Source of the DNA: Verrucomicrobiaceae bacterium UBA1938
GTDB lineage: Bacteria; Verrucomicrobiota; Verrucomicrobiia; Verrucomicrobiales; Verrucomicrobiaceae
Assembly: GCA_002336895.1 (NCBI GenBank)
Contig: DDFC01000023.1
Span: 149,584-213,583, forward strand
DNA length: 64,000 bases
Direction: 5' to 3'
Part shown: positions 1 to 8,028 of the stretch, in pieces
Numbering within the stretch: position 1 is the first letter of the stretch
Layout of the letters: every line of letters starts with the position of its first letter
Position numbers and translations under genes: made by a program
Notes under the pieces: generated by a model
Databases searched by the model: none
What the model saw: the letters and a program-made list of their open reading frames with translations, nothing else
What the model was told of the DNA's origin: nothing

Positions 1-305
1 ACGGGAGCACCTGTCTTGTCGTCTTTGGCCAGCACGAGAGTCTGGGTGCCTCTTTCTGTCTCCTCCGTGCTGAGATTGAAAACCCGCATCTGCCCACGCC
101 GCAGCAGCCGGGTGCTGAGGCTGTCTGCCAGAGCCCTGCCCAGATCCGGCCGACGTGTGCCGTCCACAGTCACGTCCTCAGCGTAGATGGCCACCTTTGG
201 CTTCTCGGCCACTTTGACGTTCATGTCCACATCGGCACGCAACGTAGGACACAATACCGAGCTCAGGAGAGCTGCCGTGACAAAGAGGAATCGGTGCTGG
301 TGCAT
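1..305 (-). CDS. Exported CsgG/FlgO-like protein, N-terminal part
   Basis: The gene runs off the left edge, so only about 101 N-terminal codons are visible. It starts at ATG 305, the first ATG after an upstream in-frame stop. Residues 1-23 form a signal peptide (MHQHRFLFVTAALLSS, then an alanine-type cleavage region). The following segment, with VAIYAEDVTVDG and a helix around DLGRALADSLSTRLLRRG, resembles the start of CsgG/FlgO/LpoB-type periplasmic domains, in which a conserved strand is followed by a helix binding small ligands or partners. That family call is an inference from a short stretch. Probably periplasmic or outer-membrane associated. No lipobox cysteine is seen. Function unknown. 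Confidence 0.6.
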   Translation of the reverse strand, partial: MHQHRFLFVTAALLSSVLCPTLRADVDMNVKVAEKPKVAIYAEDVTVDGTRRPDLGRALADSLSTRLLRRGQMRVFNLSTEETERGTQTLVLAKDDKTGAP

Positions 306-372
306 GGCCTGTTTGTATTCAGGACATGCTAACGGTTCAAAAATAGCTTGGGAAGCGAAATCTGCCCCTCCC

Positions 373-1533
373 TCAGGGACGCGGTCCGGCCCTGTTTAGA
401 AAGGCCTCGTGCTCGGCCCTCTCCAGCAAACCGTCGCCGTTTTGGTCCAGCAGCTTGAAAAGCTGAGGCGGGCCGCTGAATTCTTCCTGGCTGACCTTAC
501 CGTCCTTGTTTTTGTCATCGCGTCCGGTCACGGCATCCCATGGGATGCCACGCCGCCCGCCTGTGGGCGGCATGCCCTTGCGCGGGTCGCGCTCCATCAT
601 CGCGGCATCCGCAGTGCTATCGGTGGTGAGCGCCTCGATTTTTTCCGACCTGTTTTTCAGCCGCTCATTGAAGAAGGCGCTGACCATCTCATCGATGTTT
701 TTGCCGGCAAAACCCGGCCCTCCATGCCCAGCACCGTGGATGGTATGGAAGTGTGCGCTGACACCGGTCTTTTTCAGCGATTCAAACAGAAGCTGGCTCT
801 GATTGATCGGCACGGTGGGATCTTTGTCTCCATGCATGATGAGGAAGGGCGGGTCATCCTTGGTCACGTAGGAGACCGTATTCACCTTCGCGGCCTTGCT
901 CTTGTTTTTCATCACGGCTCCGCCGATCAAATTGGCCTCGGGCGAAGAGTCTGTGGCATGGCTCTCATAGCCCGGAGTGGTGACGAAAACGGTGAAGTCC
1001 GTGGGTCCGTAGTAGTCGCACACAGCCTGCACGCGGCTGGATCGATCCAGGTTGGCCCCCACATCAAACTCCTTCACATCTCCGCTGGTGCCTATGAGTG
1101 CCACCAGATGCCCGCCTGCAGAACTGCCCCAGACGCCGAAGCGCTGAGGATCGAGAGAGTACTCCCTGGCATGTGCACGCAGCCAGCGGATGGCGGCCTT
1201 GCAGTCCTCGATCTGCGCCGGGAAGACCGCATGCCCGCTGAGGCGATAGTTGATGCTGGCCACTGCATAGCCCTGCTCCACATAGCCTCCACGCAGAGGC
1301 GGGCAGCCGTCCTTGCTGCCATTCTGCCAGCCACCCCCGTGTACCCAGATGATGAGCGGCAGCGGCCCCTCGGCCTTCTCCGGCAGGTAGAGATCCAGCT
1401 TGTGCCGCTCGTGCCCACCCTCCACGTAGGTCAGATCACGCAGCTCTTTGACACCGGCAGGCACACGCGGCTGCTGGGCATGGGTGACGGAAAATGCGGC
1501 TAAGGAGAGGAGGACGCAGGCGATGTGTTTCAT
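373..1533 (-). CDS. Secreted alpha/beta hydrolase (BD-FAE/esterase type) with C-terminal EF-hands
   Basis: A 386-residue exported esterase-like enzyme. The start MKHIACVLLS was chosen because it gives a signal peptide (to about residue 20); the frame is open further upstream but there it overlaps the regulator gene. HGGGW at residues 65-69 is the oxyanion-hole motif of the hormone-sensitive lipase/BD-FAE class. GSSAGG at 136-141 places the nucleophile at Ser138. HGDKDP and HGAGHGG later supply the expected Asp and His. The last roughly 50 residues hold two EF-hand loops (DKNKDGKVSQEEF and DQNGDGLLERAE), a tail common on secreted enzymes of planctomycetes and verrucomicrobia. It lies 19 bases downstream of the marR gene on the same strand, so the two are probably co-transcribed. 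Substrate not predictable; short esters or decorated polysaccharide are plausible. Confidence 0.85.
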   Translation of the reverse strand: MKHIACVLLSLAAFSVTHAQQPRVPAGVKELRDLTYVEGGHERHKLDLYLPEKAEGPLPLIIWVHGGGWQNGSKDGCPPLRGGYVEQGYAVASINYRLSGHAVFPAQIEDCKAAIRWLRAHAREYSLDPQRFGVWGSSAGGHLVALIGTSGDVKEFDVGANLDRSSRVQAVCDYYGPTDFTVFVTTPGYESHATDSSPEANLIGGAVMKNKSKAAKVNTVSYVTKDDPPFLIMHGDKDPTVPINQSQLLFESLKKTGVSAHFHTIHGAGHGGPGFAGKNIDEMVSAFFNERLKNRSEKIEALTTDSTADAAMMERDPRKGMPPTGGRRGIPWDAVTGRDDKNKDGKVSQEEFSGPPQLFKLLDQNGDGLLERAEHEAFLNRAGPRP

Positions 1534-1552
1534 GAGTGACTGGCGAGGAAGA

Positions 1553-2077
1553 TCAGTTCTGCAAAGTCTCATTGTGCTGGAGTCCAGCGACGATACGGCG
1601 CAGCATGGCGGCGACCTGCTCAGACTCGCCAGCCTTGAGGCCATGCTCCACAGCAGCCTGCACACGCCGGTGCAGCTCGCGTACACGAGGTTCGATTTTG
1701 CGCCCCTTGGCTGTGAGCCGCACACGCACTGCACGCCCGTCCTGCGGACAGGCCCGGAGAGTCACCACGCCCGATTTGGCCAGCCGTCCGAGCAATGAGT
1801 TCAAAGCCGCCGCCGAGCGCCGGGTGCGCACGGCGAGATCTTTGATGATGCAGCCGTCATGCTCATACAGTGCAAACAGCACCGGGGCCATGCCTGGACG
1901 CAGAAGCTGGTCCAGCTGCAGCTCCGCCAGCGTGCGCTCCACCAGTGCCTGGAAGTAAATGTTCGTCTGGGCAATCAGCGCCGGCAGATCATCCAGAGGA
2001 GAAAGCCCCCCGGTGGATGTGTCCGTCCCGGCGGAGCGGATGGAAATATCTCGAGGCTGACGAATGAGGGAGGACAT
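1553..2077 (-). CDS. MarR-family transcriptional regulator
   Basis: A 174-residue winged-helix regulator. An N-terminal extension of about 28 residues is followed by a helix that would form the dimer interface. The DNA-binding region carries IKDLAVRTRRSAAALNSLLGRLAKSG, close to the classical MarR recognition-helix pattern, then the wing (DGRAVRVRLTAKGRK) with the conserved D-x-R and LT-x-KG signature. MarR proteins usually repress a neighbouring gene and release DNA when they bind a small aromatic or are oxidised. Here the downstream esterase gene is the obvious candidate target, with the regulator first in the operon and autoregulation likely. These regulatory points are inferences; no operator was recognised. 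Confidence 0.88.
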   Translation of the reverse strand: MSSLIRQPRDISIRSAGTDTSTGGLSPLDDLPALIAQTNIYFQALVERTLAELQLDQLLRPGMAPVLFALYEHDGCIIKDLAVRTRRSAAALNSLLGRLAKSGVVTLRACPQDGRAVRVRLTAKGRKIEPRVRELHRRVQAAVEHGLKAGESEQVAAMLRRIVAGLQHNETLQN

Positions 2078-2136
2078 GATGCTTTAGGGGTGAAGCATCA
2101 AACCACCCGCCCGCGGGAGAGTTGCGGAAAAAGTTT

Positions 2137-3075
2137 TTACGGCCTTTTCACCAGCGCCTTTACTTCAACCGCCCCAATGGCCTGATGAAACACCATCTGC
2201 GTGCCAAGCTGCTGAATCACGGTGGCTTCGGTCTTCTTTTGCCTCGCCGGCAGTGGCTCTTCGAGAATGGTCTGAATCTCGGACACATGACCGACGGCGT
2301 TGCCACATTGATCGATCAACGCGGAGCCGCTGGAGCCGGGCGCCCAGTCAGTCGTCGTCTCCAGCCACACGGGCTTGGGGATTTCGGTGCCTTCGGGCAG
2401 CTTGTCGGACTCCTTTTTGCTCATGAACGGGCGCTTCACGAAGCGGCTCACCAGCCCCTCGCTGTAGTAGCCGCGCTTGCCCGCAGGATCGCTGAAGCAC
2501 CACACGGAGTCTCCGGGGCTCACATCCAAGCTGAGAGGCAGCGGCACCAGCGGCTGCGCGGATTTCACCCTCAGAATGGCGCAGTCGGTACCGGGATTGC
2601 AGGCCAGCACCTCAGTGATGGGCAGGATGATATCCTCCTCCGTGACGGCCACCAGCCAGCCTTCCTTCATGTTTGGCGGTGGTGCGATCACGTGCGCGCA
2701 GGTGGCCACGGCACCGTCTGCCGTGATGGCATAGCCACCAGCCAGGTCGAGGTGCCAGCGGTCACATTTGGAGCACAGATAAAACTGCCCCACGCGGATG
2801 TGCGCCTGACGTGCCCGCTGCCAGCGCTCGCGTGGCGGGAGAGGCCTGGCATCCGCCGGAGGCAGCGCGATGTCGCAGGAGGTCTTCTCCGCCTGCTCCA
2901 GAGCCTTAGTCATCGACAGCAGTTCCGAAGCAGCCTGCAGCTTTTTGGCCTGCTCGGTGAGCGTGGCGTTGGGACGTGCCCCCCGCCCCTCCTGATATAC
3001 CGGAACGCCGGGAGCCTGCGCACAGGCGATGCTGGCGGACGCCAGCAGGAACCAAAGGACGCAGGCGGTCTTCAT
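2137..3075 (-). CDS. Exported trypsin-like (S1 family) serine protease
   Basis: A 312-residue protein. The start at 3075 gives a signal peptide (MKTACVLWFLLASASIACAQ); the frame is open upstream but there it runs inside serS. The trypsin-like triad is readable: His128 in TCAHVI, Asp164 in GTDCAILRV, and Ser249 in APGSSGSAL, the GxSGx nucleophile loop. A helical segment at 38-66 precedes the protease fold, and a CxxC pair (CSKC, 101-104) sits just before it and could be a small metal- or disulfide-bonded knob. Unlike DegP/HtrA no PDZ domain follows. Probably periplasmic. It is 7 bases downstream of serS on the same strand, so it may be transcribed from the serS promoter, although no functional link is known. 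Confidence 0.85.
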   Translation of the reverse strand: MKTACVLWFLLASASIACAQAPGVPVYQEGRGARPNATLTEQAKKLQAASELLSMTKALEQAEKTSCDIALPPADARPLPPRERWQRARQAHIRVGQFYLCSKCDRWHLDLAGGYAITADGAVATCAHVIAPPPNMKEGWLVAVTEEDIILPITEVLACNPGTDCAILRVKSAQPLVPLPLSLDVSPGDSVWCFSDPAGKRGYYSEGLVSRFVKRPFMSKKESDKLPEGTEIPKPVWLETTTDWAPGSSGSALIDQCGNAVGHVSEIQTILEEPLPARQKKTEATVIQQLGTQMVFHQAIGAVEVKALVKRP

Positions 3076-3082
3076 AGGCGGC

Positions 3083-4354
3083 TCAGCCAATCTTTTCAGA
3101 GCCAAAGTGACCGCGCAGGGCTTCTGGAATCTTGATGGAGCCGTCCTCCTGCTGATAGGTCTCGACGAGCGCGACAAACAAACGCGCCAGCGCCGTGCCA
3201 GAGCCATTGAGCGTGTGCGGGATGCGGTTTTTGCCGTTTTCATCCTTGTAGCGCAGATTCATGCGACGGGCCTGATAGTCGCCAAAATTTGAGCAGCTGG
3301 ACACTTCAAGGTAGGTCCCCTGCCCTGGTGCCCAGACCTCGATATCGTAGGTCTTGGCCGAGCCAAAACCAATGTCTCCGGTGCAGAGCTCGATCACGCG
3401 GTAGTGCAGACCGAGAAGCTGCAGCACCTTTTCCGCATTGGCGGTCAGGCTTTCCAGCTCGGCCATGCTCGTTTCCGGGGTGGTGATCTTGACCAGTTCG
3501 ACCTTGTCGAACTGGTGCATGCGGATGAGGCCGCGTGTTCCAAGGCCAGCGCTGCCGGCCTCGCGGCGGAAGCAAGGGGTGTAGGCGGCGTAATTAACCG
3601 GCAGCTTTTCCAGCGGCAGGATTTCATCCCGGTGGAGGTTTGTCACCGGGACTTCGGCAGTAGGAATGAGATAGAGATCGTCCGTGGCGCTGTGATAGAC
3701 CTGGTCTCCAAATTTGGGAAGCTGGCCGGTGCCCACGAGGCACTCGGACTTCACCAGCAGCGGCGGGCTGATTTCTTCGTAGCCATGCTGCGTGGTGTGC
3801 AGATCCAGCAGGAAGCTGATGAGAGCGCGCTCCAGGCGTGCACCTGCGCCGCGATACACGACAAAGGCGCTGCCGGAGATCTTGGCACCGGCTTCAAAGT
3901 CGATCATGTTGAGAGCAGCACCGAGTGCGGTGTGGTCTTTTGGCTGAAAGGCAAACGCGGGCTTCTCGCCCCAGATACGCACTTCGGGGTTTTCCTCGGC
4001 GCTGTGGCCCACAGGGCAGGCTTCATGGGGGAGATTGGGCAGACTGAGGAGCAGATCGCGCTGACGGACGTCTGCCGCGTCGGCTTCACGACCGATTTCC
4101 TCAATGCGATTGCCGATGCCGCGCACCTCCGCCTCGATGGCGCTGGTGTCCTCTCCCTTCTTCTTGGCGATGCCGATCTCCTTGCTGATGCGGTTGCGGT
4201 CGCCCTGGAGCTTCTGGCGCTCGGTCTCGGCGGCGCGGCGCTGGGTGTCGATGGAAATCACCTCATCCACCAAAGATACGAAGTCCCCGCTGCGGTTGGC
4301 GAGGCGCTGTTTGACCTGATCTGGGTTGTCACGAATGAGGCGGATGTCGAGCAT
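3083..4354 (-). CDS. serS: Seryl-tRNA synthetase
   Basis: Charges tRNA-Ser (and tRNA-Sec) with serine in the cytoplasm. The 423-residue length is standard for bacterial SerRS. The N-terminal ~110 residues form the long antiparallel coiled-coil arm rich in Arg/Glu/Lys that holds the tRNA variable arm. The class II core follows, with motif 2 in TPCFRREAGSAG and GLIRMHQFDKVE, and motif 3 in LNGSGTALARLFVALVE. The start MLDIRLIRDNPDQVKQRL is the family's conserved N-terminus. It is transcribed divergently from the cysteine desulfurase gene, with 88 bases between the two starts, and is followed closely by the S1 protease gene. Confidence 0.97.
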   Translation of the reverse strand: MLDIRLIRDNPDQVKQRLANRSGDFVSLVDEVISIDTQRRAAETERQKLQGDRNRISKEIGIAKKKGEDTSAIEAEVRGIGNRIEEIGREADAADVRQRDLLLSLPNLPHEACPVGHSAEENPEVRIWGEKPAFAFQPKDHTALGAALNMIDFEAGAKISGSAFVVYRGAGARLERALISFLLDLHTTQHGYEEISPPLLVKSECLVGTGQLPKFGDQVYHSATDDLYLIPTAEVPVTNLHRDEILPLEKLPVNYAAYTPCFRREAGSAGLGTRGLIRMHQFDKVELVKITTPETSMAELESLTANAEKVLQLLGLHYRVIELCTGDIGFGSAKTYDIEVWAPGQGTYLEVSSCSNFGDYQARRMNLRYKDENGKNRIPHTLNGSGTALARLFVALVETYQQEDGSIKIPEALRGHFGSEKIG

Positions 4355-4442
4355 AGGGGCGTGGAGGTTAGCGGGAGGTCTGGATTTGTCGAGTGCTTGA
4401 AGGAGGCATTGACAGCCGGGATGTCAGTCCGACCTTCCGGCT

Positions 4443-5612
4443 GTGATCTACCTCGACGCCAACGCCACCACGCCGGTCGATCCAGCAGTGCTAGAGGCCA
4501 TGCTGCCGTATCTGCGCGAGCACTACGCCAACCCCTCCGCCAGCCATGCGGGCGGGCGCAGGGCGCGCCGAGCCATCGAGCAGGCGCGGGGACAGACGGC
4601 GGCGCTGATCGGCGCACAGCCAGAGGAAATCGTCTTCACCAGCGGCGGCACGGAGGCCATCAATGCCGCTCAGGCCTCCGTGCGCGAGCTGTGGCCGGAC
4701 AAGCCGGAACTCATCATCACCGGCACGGAGCATGCCGCCGTCCAGGAATCCGCCCAGCGCTGGCAGGCCCGGGGCGGCAAAGTGGTGACAGCTCCCGTGC
4801 ATCCAGATGGCCGAGTGGATCTCGATGCCCTGCGCAAGCTGGTGCGGCCGGGCATCACAGCGCTGGTCTCCATCATGTGGGCCAACAACGAAACTGGCGT
4901 CATCGCCCCGATGGATGAGATCGTGGCACTGGCCCACTGCGCCGGTGCCTTGGTGCACACGGACGCCGTGCAGGCGGCGGGGAAAATGCACCTGGATGTG
5001 CGTACGACGCCGGTCGATTTTCTCAGCCTGAGCGGGCACAAGCTGCACGCGCCCAAGGGCATCGGTGCGCTCTACATCAGCCAGCGCGCCCGGTTTGCTC
5101 CACTGCTCGTGGGTGGTGGGCAGGAAAACGAACGCCGTGGCGGCACGGAAAATGTGCCCGGAATCGTAGCCCTGGGAAAGGCCGCCGCACTCGCCGCCGA
5201 GCATCTGGCGGATGGCACCAAGGCCCGCATCAAGACCATGCGTGACCGCTTTGAGCATCTGGTGCATGCCGCCCTGCCGGAAACACGCGTGCACGGCTGC
5301 CCCACGCACCGCCTCTGCACGACCAGTTTTCTCTGCCTGCCTGAGACAGACGCCGCCGGAATGCTCATCCTGCTGGACAAGGAGGGAATCGCCTGCTCTG
5401 CCGGCTCCGCCTGCCACACTGGCGCACTGCATGCCTCCCACGTCCTGGAGGCCATGCAGGTGAGCGCCCGCGATGCCGCCTGCACACTGCGTTTTTCCTT
5501 CAGCCGCTTCAACACAAAGACCGACGCCGAAGCCGCCGCGCATGCCGTGATCGAATGCGCGCATAAAATGCGCGAGGCACAGTGCTGCGAGTTTGCCGTC
5601 ATTTCCCACTGA
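4443..5612 (+). CDS. Cysteine desulfurase (NifS/IscS family)
   Basis: A pyridoxal-phosphate enzyme that removes sulfur from L-cysteine for Fe-S cluster or thio-modification pathways. The start is GTG at 4443, which gives the family's typical first residues MIYLDANATTPVDP. SGGTEAIN (67-74) and the TEHAAV region bind PLP; Lys200 in LSGHKLHAPKG is the Schiff-base lysine. The catalytic cysteine is Cys324 in SAGSACHTG; the surrounding long loop is of the group I (NifS/IscS) type. Length 389 is typical. No scaffold (iscU) or regulator gene is adjacent; the next gene, 9 bases on, is an unrelated lipoprotein, so the dedicated sulfur acceptor cannot be told from context. Confidence 0.92.
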   Translation: MIYLDANATTPVDPAVLEAMLPYLREHYANPSASHAGGRRARRAIEQARGQTAALIGAQPEEIVFTSGGTEAINAAQASVRELWPDKPELIITGTEHAAVQESAQRWQARGGKVVTAPVHPDGRVDLDALRKLVRPGITALVSIMWANNETGVIAPMDEIVALAHCAGALVHTDAVQAAGKMHLDVRTTPVDFLSLSGHKLHAPKGIGALYISQRARFAPLLVGGGQENERRGGTENVPGIVALGKAAALAAEHLADGTKARIKTMRDRFEHLVHAALPETRVHGCPTHRLCTTSFLCLPETDAAGMLILLDKEGIACSAGSACHTGALHASHVLEAMQVSARDAACTLRFSFSRFNTKTDAEAAAHAVIECAHKMREAQCCEFAVISH

Positions 5613-5621
5613 CCACCTGCC

Positions 5622-6077
5622 ATGAAATTTCACCTGCCTCTGCTCATGCTGGCTGCTCTGTTGCTCTCCAGCTGTGCAGCCGGAGGATTGAGCCGCGCAT
5701 TTTCCGGACAGTCGCTCACGCTCAGCTATGATGACTTTGGCACAGAGAAAATGGCCGCCCCATTTCTGGGACCGCGCGGGGCGCACACGGTCGTCATTGC
5801 TCATTATGGCTTTAGAAACATCACACCCGCCGGCCCCGAGGATGTGCGCTATGTGAATGTGCTGCAGAGTCTGAACTACCTGCGCCAGCAGGTGCGCAAC
5901 CTGCCAGCGACTGCCGCCAATGAGCCGCTGCGCCAGCGGCTGCGCTCCACCTATGCCCGGCTCTACCCGCTGCAACTCAGGCGTTACAACACAGCGTTGA
6001 ACGGCTCTTACCTTCAGCCTTTTGGCGGCCTGGACCGCAGGCTGATGCTTCCAGCTCTGCCGCCGCCGGAAATTTGA
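5622..6077 (+). CDS. Small lipoprotein, paralogue of the gene at 48020
   Basis: A 151-residue protein with a clear lipoprotein signal: MKFHLPLLMLAALLLSSC, lipobox LLSSC, Cys18. The family is not one I recognise by name. Clear paralogy to the lipoprotein at 48020-48481 is visible by eye: both share YDDFG-x-E-x-MA, L-x-GP-x-G, a TP region followed by a VR/IRFVN-type strand, Y-Y/N-LR-x-x-VR-x-LP, R-x-RL-x-x-TYARLY, and a proline-rich C-terminus (LPALPPPEI here). The shared pattern suggests a small folded envelope domain. It begins 9 bases after the cysteine desulfurase stop, so it may be co-transcribed. Localisation to outer or inner membrane cannot be decided; residue +2 is Ala, which in E. coli would favour the outer membrane. 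Confidence 0.75.
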   Translation: MKFHLPLLMLAALLLSSCAAGGLSRAFSGQSLTLSYDDFGTEKMAAPFLGPRGAHTVVIAHYGFRNITPAGPEDVRYVNVLQSLNYLRQQVRNLPATAANEPLRQRLRSTYARLYPLQLRRYNTALNGSYLQPFGGLDRRLMLPALPPPEI

Positions 6078-6131
6078 TGCCTCAGATGCGGGATTGAGAT
6101 TGCCTCATTTAGCAGCTAAGCATGGAGTCTC

Positions 6132-6599
6132 ATGGCTCACCGCTTTACCTGCACCGAACGCGTCCAATTTTCCGACACCGACATGGCGGGCATCGTCCAT
6201 TTCTCCAATTTCTTCCGCTACATGGAGCGTGTGGAGCATGGCTTTTTCCGCAGCCTCGGTTTCTCCATCGTGGACCCGCTGGAGGAAGGGCAGGAGCGCG
6301 TAGGCTGGCCGCGTGTGCATGCCTCCTGTGACTACATGGCGCCGCTGAGGTTTGAAGAGGAGTTTGAGTGCGAGCTCATCGTGGAGGAGGTGCGCAGCAA
6401 GGTCATCCGGCACTTGATACGCTTTTGGAAGAAAGACGGCACCCTGGCCGCCGAAGGCCGAATCACCGCCGCCTGCGTGCGCAAAGACCCGGCCACAGGC
6501 CAGATGAAGGCCGTGGCCATTCCACAGCGCTTTGTGGACAAGATCGAGGCCGCTCCGCCGGAGATGCTCAAGAGACCGGAGAAAATCATCCCAGGCTAA
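6132..6599 (+). CDS. Acyl-CoA thioesterase, 4-hydroxybenzoyl-CoA thioesterase/YbgC type
   Basis: A 155-residue single hotdog-fold protein. The signature FSDTDMAGIVHFSNFFRYMERVEH (residues about 13-36) contains the D-x-x-G-x-V-x-x-x-x-Y/F-x-x-x-x-E pattern with the catalytic Asp of the YbgC/4HBT family. These enzymes hydrolyse acyl-CoA thioesters and in many Gram-negatives sit near envelope genes. Here it lies between a small lipoprotein and a membrane protein. Substrate chain length cannot be predicted. No signal peptide; cytoplasmic. Confidence 0.87.
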   Translation: MAHRFTCTERVQFSDTDMAGIVHFSNFFRYMERVEHGFFRSLGFSIVDPLEEGQERVGWPRVHASCDYMAPLRFEEEFECELIVEEVRSKVIRHLIRFWKKDGTLAAEGRITAACVRKDPATGQMKAVAIPQRFVDKIEAAPPEMLKRPEKIIPG

Positions 6600-6753
6600 A
6601 CCACAAATCCATGACTGAGCGATCCGCCTACTCAGCAGCAGATCCCGCCAGCCGACAAAAAGTGAACAAAGCCGTTGTGACAGGCGTTTTTCAAAGGCAC
6701 TTCATAGTCCTACTCCCCACCTCAACGTGAACTCCAGCCCCCCAACCAAAACC

Positions 6754-7323
6754 ATGCAGACCTGGCTCATCTATGCTCTCCTCACCGTGCTCTCCTGGGG
6801 TGTTTATGGCGTCATCCTTCACGCCGCACGCTCCAAGATGCCGATGGGTGCTGAGACGCCCAATGCCAGCCTCAAGGCCTTTCTTTTTGTCTGCATCGCC
6901 TACGCGCTGATCGGTGTGGTGACGGCATTTGTGCTGAAGGCCCGTGGCACCAACTGGAGCTTCACCGGCGAAACCGGCAATGGCATCCCGCTCAGCCTCG
7001 TGGCCGGCATGGCCGGTGCCTTGGGCGCGCTCACACTGGTGCTGGCTCTGGGTGCAGCAGCCACTCCCATCATCAAAGGTGGCGGCGGTTTCGGTGTGGC
7101 AGCAGCTGCCGCAGTGATGCCCATCGTCTTTGCCGGCGCCCCCATTGTAAACACCATCACTGCGATGCTGGTGCATCCGCCGGAAGGCGGCTTCAAATCA
7201 CTGCCCCTGCCCTTCATCATCGGCTGCGTCATGGCCGCCAGTGGTGCCTTCCTTGTGGCCAAGTATGCACCGTCCAACACCGGTGCCGCCGCCCATGCTC
7301 CTGCAGCCTCCAAGCCTCACTGA
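6754..7323 (+). CDS. Multi-pass inner-membrane protein, EamA/DMT-like
   Basis: About 189 residues with four to five hydrophobic segments: TWLIYALLTVLSWGVYGVIL, a second around ALIGVVTAFVL, a glycine/alanine-rich pair (SLVAGMAGALGALTLVLALGAAA and GVAAAAAVMPIVFAGAPIV), and a final one near FIIGCVMAASGAFLVAKY. The spacing and the first helix resemble one half of a drug/metabolite transporter (EamA) fold; the half-size length suggests it would function as a dimer. An in-frame GTG at 6727 could extend it by nine polar residues; the ATG at 6754 was preferred. The C-terminal tail is Ala/His/Pro-rich. Substrate unknown. It precedes the HAD hydrolase gene by 6 bases. Confidence 0.7.
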   Translation: MQTWLIYALLTVLSWGVYGVILHAARSKMPMGAETPNASLKAFLFVCIAYALIGVVTAFVLKARGTNWSFTGETGNGIPLSLVAGMAGALGALTLVLALGAAATPIIKGGGGFGVAAAAAVMPIVFAGAPIVNTITAMLVHPPEGGFKSLPLPFIIGCVMAASGAFLVAKYAPSNTGAAAHAPAASKPH

Positions 7324-7329
7324 TCCAAG

Positions 7330-8022
7330 ATGGCGCGACTGCTTCTTTTCGACATTGACGGCACGCTGATCGACAGCAACGGCGCAGGCGGCGCGGCTAT
7401 TCTGGACGCTGCGGAAGACCACTTCGGCATCAAACGCGAAGAGCTTCCGCCGCTCCATCTGGCCGGAGCCACAGACCCAGCCATCGCCATGGATGTGTTT
7501 GGCCACATGAACCGCGAGCACACCCCTGCGGAAATCACAGCGTTTCTGGACCGCTATCTTTCACACCTGCAGCGTCGTTTGCAGGCGGCGGACTTTTCCG
7601 GCTATACCCTGCCTGGAGTGACTCAACTGCTGGAGGCTCTGCGCGGCGAAAGCGCGGCGCATCTGGGCCTGCTGACCGGCAACATCAAGCGCGGAGCAGT
7701 CATCAAGCTCTCCCGTCATGGACTCTACGAGCACTTCATTGAGGGTGGTTTTGGCAGCGATCACCATGACCGCAACCAACTCGGTCCCGTGGCACTGGGC
7801 CGCATGCAGGACGCCACCGGAACCACGTATGACATCAGCGATGTCATCGTCATCGGTGACACGCCCAAGGACATTCGCTGTGCGGAGGCCTTTGGCGCCA
7901 AATGTCTCGCCGTGGCCACCGGCCAGTATTCGCATGCCGAACTCAGCGCCTTCAATCCCTGGCGCTGCGTGGAGTCGTTTGCCGATGTGCCGGCGACGGT
8001 GGAACTGCTGCTGCGAGACTGA
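7330..8022 (+). CDS. HAD-superfamily phosphatase, phosphoglycolate phosphatase-like
   Basis: A 230-residue haloacid-dehalogenase hydrolase. Motif I FDIDGTLIDSNGAGG gives the nucleophile Asp and acid/base Asp. Motif II is LLTGNIKRG (the LTGN form typical of Gph-like proteins), and motif IV is VIVIGDTPKDIRCAEAFGAKC. The insert between motif I and II is a helical C1 cap. The likely reaction is dephosphorylation of a small phosphorylated metabolite; phosphoglycolate is the best guess but the family is broad. Tight spacing to the genes on both sides suggests one operon from about 6.7 to 9.7 kb. Confidence 0.85.
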   Translation: MARLLLFDIDGTLIDSNGAGGAAILDAAEDHFGIKREELPPLHLAGATDPAIAMDVFGHMNREHTPAEITAFLDRYLSHLQRRLQAADFSGYTLPGVTQLLEALRGESAAHLGLLTGNIKRGAVIKLSRHGLYEHFIEGGFGSDHHDRNQLGPVALGRMQDATGTTYDISDVIVIGDTPKDIRCAEAFGAKCLAVATGQYSHAELSAFNPWRCVESFADVPATVELLLRD

Positions 8023-8028
8023 TTTCTC

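Noticed and set aside
4491..5975. 494-codon minus-strand frame over the cysteine desulfurase
   Set aside because: Antisense shadow; the plus strand has all catalytic motifs.
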